DNA from: Craterostigma plantagineum
Lineage: Eukaryota; Streptophyta; Magnoliopsida; Lamiales; Linderniaceae
Direction of reading: 5' to 3'
Assembly (NCBI GenBank): GCA_027422505.1
Contig: JAPQWV010000752.1
Coordinates: 124,001-188,000 of the forward strand
Length of the DNA: 64,000 nt
The number at the start of each line of letters is the position of its first letter. Within the stretch, counting starts at the first letter, position 1. Of the stretch, positions 55,254-64,000 are shown in pieces. A program made the position numbers and the translations under genes. The notes beneath the pieces were generated by a model. That model had not been told where the DNA came from. It saw nothing but the letters and a program-made list of their open reading frames with translations, and searched no databases.

Positions 55254-58200
55254 CCAATGACTTGCCTCTTTTTTCGCATATTCCAGCATTTCTTTTGTTT
55301 GTCCCAAACATAATGCTCAGGGAACTCACTGTACAATAAATTCTTTGCATGCTCATCAGCTTCACATCTATGGAAAAACTCAGTAAGCATTGTCTTTGAT
55401 GCATGATCGGATTGCAGGACATTTTCCAAATTGTGGTTCCTCGAAAATGCAATGCATTGTCTGTTTGGCAAATGAAGCGCTAAGTTTATCACTGCAGGTG
55501 CGATTTCATTCAGATCAAACTAAAAAATTCTCCACATCGCTTCTTGTGCGGATACCCATCTTGCATCTTGGAACTGTTTGATTTCATCAACTATATTATG
55601 TTCTGCATTATGATCGACATACACAGAAACCTTATCATGTCCCTTGTAGATATATTTGTATAGATGTTTCACTGCTGTTATTTCTGAGCATACTTCCACA
55701 TTAATATGATAGTCATATCGTGATATGAGATAGGGGTTGAACGGGATGACCCATTGATTATTCAGCTTTCCTCGTCGTACTTCAATAGAATGACCATCAT
55801 TTTTCCTTCTGTATGTTGGATATCCATCTTTTCCTTGCATTGTTTTCTCACAAAATGGGCGAGGATAATGGCTTCTGCATTTTCCACTAATCATACATGA
55901 ATTATTTTTGTTCAGTATTCCACAAGGACCATGCATCATATGCTTCACTATCAAGCTGTACAAATGAGGCTGTTTTTCTTTGTCTGGGAGTTCGGCAGAA
56001 ACATAATTATCAAACTGATCAGGAGTATTAATCTTGTACTCGGCCATCAGGATAATCAACATGTGAATATGGGGTAGTCCTCGTTTTTTAAATTCAACCA
56101 CATAAACATATGCTGCAACTTTACCGAATATTTCTTTGTGAATTATTTGATCTTTTAGATCTTGTAATTTTTCACAAAACACCATTGCTGTTAAATCGGG
56201 ACGATCTTGGGCTCTTTGTCCTTCTTGAAGATTTTCTCGAATTTCCTTCCAATCGGGATTGCAAGTCATCGTGATGAAAAGATCTGGTTTGCCAAACTTT
56301 CTCAGTAATGCCATTGCATCATAGTATATGCGCCTCATATCTCTTGGTCCTCCAATGAAAGATGCTGGTAGAACAACTCTTTTTCCAACTTCACTACCTC
56401 TAGTTTCTCCATTGGTGATGCTGTCAACGATACCTTGGTACAACTCTGCATTTCTGCCTGATGCCGTCGATAATAATCCAATCTTGTTGTTTCTAGTTTG
56501 ATATACATGTCTGCTACGTACTGTTGGAGTAATCTACCAGCAGATAGAAGGATTGATTCACCTCTAATCTGTAGTTTGTAACAATAATATTCTCTGCATG
56601 ATACCATCTTGGTACTGTCTCCGTAGGAGCCTGCGATTTGGAGTATTAACGTATTGATTATATTTAAGCAAATAAAAATATTATTGTATATGTTTCATGC
56701 AAGTGAATTTTTTACCTTGCGCTTCTGCATTAATAATATTCTCTATTGAAGAGAACATTCGAGGCACTTGAACGGCACCAACAGATGAAGTAATGCTTGT
56801 GGAATTGAGACACTTAGGAATGTTTTGATGCCAACCGTTTTCTCCTTTCGGAAAAAGGAGGGGATATTGTAGGGGGTCATAACATCCATAATAGTGCTTG
56901 ATTTTGTAACGCTGATCATTGTGCCCATGTATAACGATGTCTCGTTCATAAGGTATATTGGGGTTATTTCCTTCCACCCATATGGCAGCAACGTCATCAG
57001 CAGTTGGTGAGTTATAACAACGCTGATCACCTCCTGCATTTTTTTATATGTAGTTGAGTTTCTTCTAATGCGGGAATATCAGCCATTTTGCGAAGCAGCG
57101 CAGCATATGGATTGTCTTTCATTATCTCCATCAACTTCTTCATAGTATTCTCGCTAAGAGAAGCATCATTCAATATTCCCATTCTATTGCGTAGTTCGTT
57201 GTTTGCATCCCAAAAATATTACTGGAAGTGAGACGGGCCTACATCAGTTGGAATCAATCCAGGAAGACTATGATAAACTTGGCCTTGAGCTTTGAATGTG
57301 TAAATTCCCTGAGTTGAAGATGCAAGGTTCTTATCTATATTGGCCCAGAAAGAAGTAAACGAAAAGACACTATTGTAAACTCGCGCCTTCTTTCGGAATT
57401 CTGTTGTCTCGGTCGACTGGTGATCTGTGAATAATCGAAGGAGTTCTGGCGGAATAGTTGTATTTACAAGCTTTATTCTGCCATTATCACAACAAAACCT
57501 CGGAGGCTCGCGCTGAAATTTCTTTGCACCACAATGACAACAACACTTCATCACCTCTAACTCGTATAGCGCATATGTTTCATGACTATTCACCAATTCA
57601 ACTTCATCTACGACGTGGCAATCACTTATGTGGAAGCCAAGTACAAGAGAAAGGGGGAAATTAAAGAGTTAAATGGGACTCAAACAAAATTTCAGATCTA
57701 ATGGTAAACACAGAGAAGATAGGCACCTTCGCATTCGTCTAGGCATGTTAGCGCTTTCAAGAACCAGGAAGTATGTTTATTTTTTCGTCCTTGTTTTGAT
57801 GAGTTTGGCGAGTCTGCCATTGATTTTCTTTTGTTTCTGGATTCAATGACTTTTTCGATGTATTGACGTCTTTCGTCTTGTGAAGATGCTGAATACTTTT
57901 GTTTCTGCTTTTGTAACTTCTTACTTCTCGTAGCTAACAGGATGTTTTGTTTAAATATCTCAGTCATCGTAGAACGGTAAGTAAAAAAAGGTAAATATTG
58001 GCGATTTACCTTTATCTGATTTGTCTTGGCTAGATTGTACAGATGGATCATTACTTCCGTCAAACAACATTCTATATGATGAGAATACATATATTAGGAC
58101 TGAACATATACTACTCTTTTAAAAAAGATTATGGTTATATGCTTTAAAGCGTATGAAGTATGTACGTGGTACAAGAAATGAATTACCTTTTTGTATCCGA

Positions 58201-59222
58201 AGTTGATTTCCGAGGCATGCTAAATTTAAATGATTCAAGAACGATTGTTTTAATCAGTCTCTGCAATAGTCACATGTATAGCACCCAATAGATCACTCGA
58301 TAATCGTATGTCGATTGATTTAAATCATCATAAACATTATTCATTCCAACAAATATTTGTGATAAATGTATTCAGTTTGAGATTCCATAAAGAAATTATA
58401 TATTTTGTCTACATTACTTTTCAACGCGTATTTTTGTGATTATAATGTATGGAACGGGTCGCAAATTATAGATTGCAAATTAATAATTTGTTTGACGAAA
58501 TAAAAGAATGAATAAAAACCTCAACTTTTGCTTTCTAACAAAGATATTAACTCTTAATACGTGCATAGACCATAATATATGGACCAAAACATGTGGTTAT
58601 TTATCGATATTATCTTAGAAGAAGCTAGTTGAGATCATAATCCGCAAAAACCAAATCCACTTAACCTTAAACTGTAATAACAGAGTGTAATATTAATTGT
58701 AAAAAAAGGTATCGTCATCATGATCATATAAAACAAAAGCCAAGAGTAATTACATGAAATCGTACTTACAATGAAATGAGAATACGAGATCTTCTATAGA
58801 ATGTATAACCTTTCGAATTGTGTGGCTTACCAATATATATCAAATTGAAGAAACATATAAAGAAGGTCTGTTACTGTTCGAGCTGCGATCATGTGTATGA
58901 GATGCAATAGCTTATTTATTAGAATATACTAAGCGTTTGGATTGGATATATGTAACGTTGGAATTTGTAAAGTCTGAAAATTATCCTCGGACTAAATAGT
59001 ATCATAGTGTCCATTGATGTGGTGAATTGGATATTAATGTATGTGTAGTGGAAAAGAATACTAATGCTGTAGTTAGACTTTCAAATGATAAGAATGATAT
59101 TTGATCATTCACTATAGGACAAATTATACGTTGTTATTTGATAAAGTTAAAATAAGGACACAATGGTCATTTCACAATAGGACAAAACATGTTGGCTATT
59201 CGCACTTTTAATATAGAGTAGA

Positions 59223-60175
59223 TAGCATAGATAGTGTAACCCATGTGATGTTATTGAAGGTTGTTTTGGAAGGGATGGTCGTTCCTTACACTCAAAATTC
59301 AACACGAAATTCAAATTGGTATGCTCTAAAGGTCATTACTTGATCGCGTGTAGATTCAATTTAATTTTCATGCAGAATCTGTTTTTTTTCCCCTATGATT
59401 GATTATACGATGATAGGATACGTGATTTTTGTTTTTGCAATTCCAAAACTGCAGAGCTTGCAATTGTGAAGACTCAGCGGTTGGCTGCAAAACTAATCGA
59501 CGGAATATATATATATATATAGATTCACTATGGTGCAATCACCGTGAGCACCATAAACAAATCTCTCAATCTTTTGCGTTTTTCCGATTTCCAACGTCGC
59601 AAACACCTTCGTAGACCCTCTCATATCCATTGTTAATCTAAATCGCCCGGTCCAACACGTTAATTTTTAAAAACCTTGATACTTCAACTTCAAAGAAAGA
59701 GCACTCTGTGTGACAATTCTTCTTCGAAGGGATGCTTAGGCAGGGAGGCCTACTCGTGGAAGCTATCAACTTCAAGTAACCTTTTCAATAATCAGCAACA
59801 ATATAGAACCCTGTCGAACTCGTAATAACAAGTTACGAGTTACTTTTTTTTTTGTCTATCTCAATAATTCATGGATTAAGTAAATGAATGCCACATGATA
59901 TATCCTGCGATGCCCAGCCCAAGGGGAGTTTCCGTCAGCCATCTGAGTAAGGGAGAAGAAGCATCATCTCAAGAGAGGGATGGGAAAGCTTCTCGTAAGA
60001 AGTAATTATTACTTGCCTTTTTCAGACAATAAAAATAGTTCTGTAAAACATACTCGAGTAACAGTTTGTTTTCTTGGTAATCCATTCACGGACACTTGCT
60101 TGTATACGAGCTTTCATTAATAACACAACACGGAGGACTAGTAATTACACAACGTCGGATAGAATTAATTCTTTG
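59223..60175. other. intergenic DNA between the Helitron and the NLR gene
   Basis: AT-rich, with a short (TA)n run near 59507-59521. It includes the 3' UTR of the NLR gene. No other gene recognised. Confidence 0.6.
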
Positions 60176-62806
60176 TCATGGCCATATCTCAACAAGAATC
60201 TCATTACCAAGGTCATCTTGTTCCTCCTTTATCTGCTTCACCCAGTCGACGATGGATTTCTCGCAATCTTCCACGCATATCCTACGAAGGGTATCAATAT
60301 CTCCGATGCCTAATGGAAATACCTTCAGCGGCGGCATGTACGTAAGGACAAGCATCTCAAGAGCGGGAAGGCTACTACTAGCCTCTGCTCTCCAAGCCAC
60401 AACATTTAAATATTTAAGTTTCAGGTACTTTAATTTCCGAAATTGCCCTTCAACCATGCACAACTCTTCCCCGCTGAAGGCATAGTAGTATAGCTTAAGC
60501 ACTTCGAGGTTCGGCAGCGAACCGACCACGTTCATGTCTTCCCAGCAGAGCCCACAATCGTCCAAAACCAATTCCTTCAGCGAGTTTGGGAATGCGATGT
60601 TTTCCATGCGCAAATTGCGATGATCAAAATATAGTTTCAAGGATCGAAGCTTATGCAGAAGTGCAAGGTTCTTGAGGCAGTAGCCGCTTAGTTCCTTGTC
60701 ACCTTCTACTACGTAGGAAGCCTTCAACTCGACTAGATTTGGGATCCTTCTTACGACTTCCTCCGTCCACTTCATATTTTTAACCGTACGAAGTGTTTGT
60801 AGATTGTGCAATACGATGAACTTCTCCTTCTTGTCCGTTGGACAGGGCAACTCGACATCGTGTAAATGCAGTTTCCTAAGTTGTGGCATCTCCCATATTC
60901 TCGATAATACCTCTGTCCCATACTTAAGCTGTCCGCGCAAGACCATTAGATTCCAAAGTAGAGAGATGGGGGACGGAGATACGTATTCTAATAACAGTCG
61001 GACCCAAATAAATATGTCCCAGTAGATTGAAAGCCACGTCAGCTTCGTCGTGTGTGGGATTTCTACGATCTCGCCGTCCACCTTGTTTATCAACCTAATG
61101 AATCTTGATTTGATAAGCCGTGGAAACTTTGAGCTGCAATCATCACAGACAATGGGATTCATGACAGCCGTTGATGATGTCGAGCAATTGACTTCGCAGA
61201 CGCCAATCCTCTTCATCGTCCTCGTCCCTGTTCCATAGCGGCATACGAAGCATGAACTCGTGGAGAAACTCTCGTCAATTATTAACTCATACATATTCCA
61301 AATGCTGAAAATGTTCTCTTTAAGAGATTCCTTGACGGACAGTTGCCTCAGGATATCGTGAACGCCGCAAGTTTTGATGTCCCCCATCCTCCCCAGCTTT
61401 CGAACGAAGATCATATTTCTGCCAATTAGATCTTCTAAGTATTCCACTGCAACTTCTTCCAATGTCTTATTATCATTTCTAGCCGACGACCGCACAATTC
61501 CCTCGGCAACCCACCACTCAACAAGCTTAGACGCTTCAATATCGTAGTCTTCCGGAAATTCTTTCAACCAGAGGAAGCATGCCTTGAGATAAATGGGCAG
61601 ATGATTGTAGCTGAGGTACAATATCCCCAAGCAGCTTTCCTCAATCTCCAAATGATAGAATGAGTTCACATCATCTGCAACGGATTCCCAATATTCGCGG
61701 CTCAGATTATTAGGGTTTGAAAGGAGTCCGCCGACCACGACGAGCGTGAGGGGAAGCCCTCTGCAGTTTCGTGCGATCTTCTTTCCAATCTCCTCTAATT
61801 CGCTCGTCGGCCTTCCTCCATTGTTGCGAAAGGCTTTTTCGCAAAACAGTTTCCAACTGTTCTCCTCGTCTAGTAAACCCATCAGGTAACTGTAGTTAGG
61901 AGCGCTGCTTATACTGTCGGCTACGTTTGTCAGTCGCGTGGTCACAATAATTCGACTTCTATTCTCGTTATTCGGAAAGTACCGCTTAAATTCGTCCCAA
62001 GCATCAATACCCCACACATCGTCCATCACAATCAGATACCTTCGACCATATAACTTTTGGTACAAACAAGCTCCTAAATCATCTTCACCATCAATAACTC
62101 CATCTTTTTTTAGACCTAAAAGAATATTCTGCACGTCGTATTCTTGCGATAGTGTGATCCAAATACGAACGCTGAAGTGCTCAAGGATGAGTTTCTTATC
62201 GAAGGTAGTGCGAGCGAGGGTCGTCTTGCCAATACCTCCCATTCCTACGATAGGGATGACTTGTAAGTTACGCTCGTTGCCAGTGAGTCGATCCATTATT
62301 TGTAACACACGATCTTCAAGCCCCACCGCCTTCTCACCGCTCGAATCAGAGGTTGCAAGAGGAGAGTTGCTGATACGCGGTCGTCGATCTGCCCCAATTC
62401 CATGGTTTTCCTCTCCATATTTTGTCAGCTCTTGATTTATCAACTCGATTTTTTCAATGAACAATTGCAGATCTTGATAGAACGACGAGCTCATCTTCGC
62501 ACCAATCTGATCGTCGGGGAGTTCTTCAGCTCGCACTCGATCTACGACATACTTGTCGAATAGATCTGCTAAGTCGTGAACGACTTCACTGATCTGCAGT
62601 TTAATCGCCAGCTCAAAGAGCACTTCGTTGCTAGTCACTGTCTTGTTTGAGGAGTGAAGTTCGAGAAACCCTTGCAAGGAAGTGAGCTTCTGCTGCAGCG
62701 CTTCGATCTGGGACATGTCTGGGATCATCCATCGACGAGAAGGAAGGAGAACGTTGTCCAAAGAAGTCAAAAGAGAGAGCACAGAAGCATAAGCTGCTAC
62801 TGCCAT
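60176..62806 (-). CDS. CC-NBS-LRR immune receptor, R1 / late-blight-resistance homolog type
   Basis: An intronless frame of 876 residues from the ATG giving MAVAAYASVLSLL, the usual N-terminus of this subfamily; an in-frame ATG 45 bp upstream is less likely. An Rx-type coiled coil spans residues 1-150, with EVVHDLADLFDKYV in the place of the EDVID-like helix. The NB-ARC has P-loop GMGGIGKTT, kinase-2 LIVMDDVW, RNBS-B RIIVTTR, GLPL as GLPLTLVVVGG, and the MHD position as CGVHDIL. About ten irregular LRRs follow (LRKLHLHDVELP, LKELVLDDCGL, LEVLKLYY, LKYLKLKYL). All ATP-binding motifs are intact, so it should be a functional cytoplasmic receptor or a sensor whose ligand is unknown. It has VHD rather than MHD, which also occurs in natural NLRs. 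Confidence 0.93.
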   Translation of the reverse strand: MAVAAYASVLSLLTSLDNVLLPSRRWMIPDMSQIEALQQKLTSLQGFLELHSSNKTVTSNEVLFELAIKLQISEVVHDLADLFDKYVVDRVRAEELPDDQIGAKMSSSFYQDLQLFIEKIELINQELTKYGEENHGIGADRRPRISNSPLATSDSSGEKAVGLEDRVLQIMDRLTGNERNLQVIPIVGMGGIGKTTLARTTFDKKLILEHFSVRIWITLSQEYDVQNILLGLKKDGVIDGEDDLGACLYQKLYGRRYLIVMDDVWGIDAWDEFKRYFPNNENRSRIIVTTRLTNVADSISSAPNYSYLMGLLDEENSWKLFCEKAFRNNGGRPTSELEEIGKKIARNCRGLPLTLVVVGGLLSNPNNLSREYWESVADDVNSFYHLEIEESCLGILYLSYNHLPIYLKACFLWLKEFPEDYDIEASKLVEWWVAEGIVRSSARNDNKTLEEVAVEYLEDLIGRNMIFVRKLGRMGDIKTCGVHDILRQLSVKESLKENIFSIWNMYELIIDESFSTSSCFVCRYGTGTRTMKRIGVCEVNCSTSSTAVMNPIVCDDCSSKFPRLIKSRFIRLINKVDGEIVEIPHTTKLTWLSIYWDIFIWVRLLLEYVSPSPISLLWNLMVLRGQLKYGTEVLSRIWEMPQLRKLHLHDVELPCPTDKKEKFIVLHNLQTLRTVKNMKWTEEVVRRIPNLVELKASYVVEGDKELSGYCLKNLALLHKLRSLKLYFDHRNLRMENIAFPNSLKELVLDDCGLCWEDMNVVGSLPNLEVLKLYYYAFSGEELCMVEGQFRKLKYLKLKYLNVVAWRAEASSSLPALEMLVLTYMPPLKVFPLGIGDIDTLRRICVEDCEKSIVDWVKQIKEEQDDLGNEILVEIWP

Positions 62807-63484
62807 GAATTGTATGAAGTAAATGGATAGTAGTGGAGCTGTAGTTTGCACGAGTCAAGAACACAAGTTAGTCTAACAATTCACCTAACTCGGTAAACAA
62901 CTAGCTATTTAACATATGATCCGTAGCTCTGGCCTCTGAATATGTTTTACTAATCAAATCTTGCGTTAGCCGAGAATTTGATTAAATAATTATAAGCTGA
63001 CCCCTCCATGACTGGTGGTTGAGCACGCGTTTCCATCAATCTCATTTAATTATTGAAAAGAGATTGTCCTATTGTACCCATTTTTGAAATTTGAAAGAGA
63101 AAAAACGAAAAAAACAAGACGAAGACGCCTTACAACCTTTACCAGATGATGCACGCTATGGAGACTGTTTTCCGAGGTCAGAAAATTACTCTTGACTTTT
63201 CACTTCAAATAGCATTGACCTTCTTTCAACACTTATCAGGAATCCAAAACCCCCTTAAGCAAACGGGGTGACATTTTCCTAATGAATGTTGTAGCCTTAG
63301 AAAAATAGTGAGGCAATCGTGCGACTATGTGTGATGCGGATACGACCCCGATCAACAAGATTTATGGTTCAGGAATTAAGGTGAGGGCCGGTTCGGATGA
63401 AGTCGTGGACGGGATATGCGAAATAGAACCGAAAAGTAAAAGAACACAGATTTTACGTGGTTCGGACAAGTGTCCTACGTTCAC
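62807..63484. other. upstream region of the NLR gene
   Basis: Promoter side of the NLR gene. A stretch near 63450-63495 (ACACAGATTTTACGTGG, then TACGTTCACGGG) resembles a motif common in plant LTRs, hinting at a degraded retroelement. Otherwise nothing recognised. Confidence 0.5.
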
Positions 63485-64000
63485 GGGCCGCCGGGTCAAA
63501 TTTAAGATTATTATACCAAATGTTATCAGTATTATACCAACGAATAGTGTTATTATTATTTTATATACGAATTAAGATATGCACAATAAACCACGAAAGA
63601 CAAAAATTATGCCAACAAAAAGAAACATTATACCAACAGTCATTTATTATATTAATAAATTTCCAGTCAACTTCCACATTATACCAACTGTCTTAGTTAT
63701 TCTTCTCAAAGAAAAATACCACGAAAGATAAAAACTAAACCAACAGAGGGAAATATTATACCAACAAAGTCATTTATTATATTATGATTTTCTTCCAATT
63801 TCTAAAAGTCATACCAATAAACGCCGACATTATACCAACAGTTGCAGCTACTCTACTGTAGTTACTATATCACGAAAGACAACTATAATACCAATAAAAG
63901 GAACCAATATACCAACAAAGTCAATTATTATATTATTATTTTCCATCCAAATTCTAACTGTTATACCAATAAAGGCCCACGTTATACCAACAGTTACCGT
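63485..64000. repeat. degenerate tandem repeat rich in TTATACCAAC
   Basis: Units beginning CACGAAAGA recur at about 63592, 63720 and 63871, spaced about 128 and 151 bp. Each unit contains several ATTATACCAACA and GTCATTTATTATATTA blocks, so there is also a shorter sub-repeat. The array runs off the right window edge. It is non-coding, and could be a satellite or the inside of an unidentified element. Confidence 0.75.

Larger units (their letters stand above)
48252..58090 (-). pseudogene. Helitron Rep-helicase (RepHel) gene, multiply broken
   Basis: From N to C: a Cys cluster region (CCCHCGAKKF, 57550-57500), a linker with KHYYGCYDPLQYPLLFPKG near 56900, and the Rep domain at 56443-55520 with the HUH motif (KKRGLPHIHMLI) and the tyrosine-containing KHLYKYIYKGHDK. 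Then come DEHAKNLLYSEFPEHYVW, the site of the Copia insertion, YYLRLLLNHVRGPTSF, and the PIF1 helicase with Walker A GGTGK, NLIIWDEAPM, GGKVVVLGGD and QLYVALSRGTSMS near 48400. Lesions include a TAA after SHFQ near 57217, a TAG after MWRIF near 55521, a TAG in place of Trp near 49902, and frameshifts near 49885, 49560, 49395 and 48750. The frame is continuous across the Copia site if the element and one CCAAT are excluded. The protein is not functional. Confidence 0.88.
47145..59222 (-). mobile_element. Helitron with both termini, Rep-helicase type, containing a nested Copia
   Basis: On the minus strand the 5' end reads TCTACTCTATATTAAAAG at 59222, preceded by A. The 3' end reads CTAG (47145-47148), followed by T. 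That is the A|TC...CTRR|T rule of Helitrons, with no target duplication. A short hairpin (CACGTGC GTT GCACGTG, 47156-47172) lies just before the 3' CTAG. The interior encodes Rep and PIF1-like helicase parts on the minus strand. Excluding the Copia and its duplicated 5 bp, the element is about 7.0 kb. The coding region is decayed. Confidence 0.9.

Noticed and set aside
60096..60485. 129-codon plus-strand frame at the NLR 3' end
   Set aside because: Antisense shadow of the LRR coding sequence.
62631..62864. Alternative minus-strand frame at the NLR start
   Set aside because: Out of frame with the NB-ARC and without features; the MAVAAYAS start in the main frame fits the family.
1..64000. Integrase/RT sequences considered as integrated plant pararetrovirus
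   Set aside because: All have LTRs, Copia or Gypsy domain order, or LINE architecture; no movement or coat protein modules were seen.
1..64000. tRNA or rRNA genes
   Set aside because: No cloverleaf with A/B boxes or rRNA-like conserved stretch was recognised by eye; TGGTATCAGAGC matches are primer binding sites next to LTRs.

Overview
This is eudicot nuclear DNA, with intron-rich plant genes (subtilase, lectin receptor kinase, plant-mobile-domain protein, LRAT protein, acyl-activating enzyme, CC-NLR) embedded in nested transposable elements. The NLR resembles the R1 / late-blight-resistance type that is abundant in asterids, so Solanales or especially Lamiales is my low-confidence guess. There is no bacterial, organellar or viral context; every retroelement is an endogenous Gypsy, Copia or LINE element.

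Layout. 1-8783: the 3' part of a Tat-lineage Ty3/Gypsy element, with gag-pol, a 67-bp tandem array, an antisense spliced gene and the 3' LTR. 9291-12671: an intact 11-exon secreted subtilase. 14075-15152: the 3' end of a SIRE-like Copia element. 15211-25311: an L-type lectin receptor kinase gene with a 2-base frameshift, bracketed by inverted arms of about 0.75 kb. The right arm is split by a 1.47-kb near-perfect palindrome, and a 5'-truncated LINE sits 12 bp inside that palindrome's edge. 25577-28200: a plant-mobile-domain gene (minus strand). 30656-33963: three neighbouring terminal-inverted-repeat (TIR) elements, one apparently carrying a CLC chloride-channel fragment. 34132-35923: an LRAT-domain gene. 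36606-44027: an acyl-activating-enzyme gene (minus) broken by a Copia element with identical LTRs, and carrying a separate frameshift. A gag-protease-only Copia derivative sits just upstream of its start. 47145-59222: a complete-ended Helitron (minus) with a decayed Rep-helicase gene, itself interrupted by an intact Copia element. 60176-62806: an intronless CC-NBS-LRR gene (minus). 63485-64000: degenerate tandem repeats.

The host genes do not form a pathway. The main story is the layering of mobile DNA. Direct target duplications (CCCAC, GTTTC, CCAAT, GATAAAGTC and a 19-bp LINE duplication) fix most insertion boundaries exactly. Three Copia elements have LTR pairs that are identical or nearly so by eye and must be recent. 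They account for the disruption of the acyl-activating-enzyme gene, the invasion of its promoter and the interruption of the Helitron. Several single- or two-base indels in otherwise good genes could be real pseudogenisation or residual long-read assembly errors; this is flagged where it matters.
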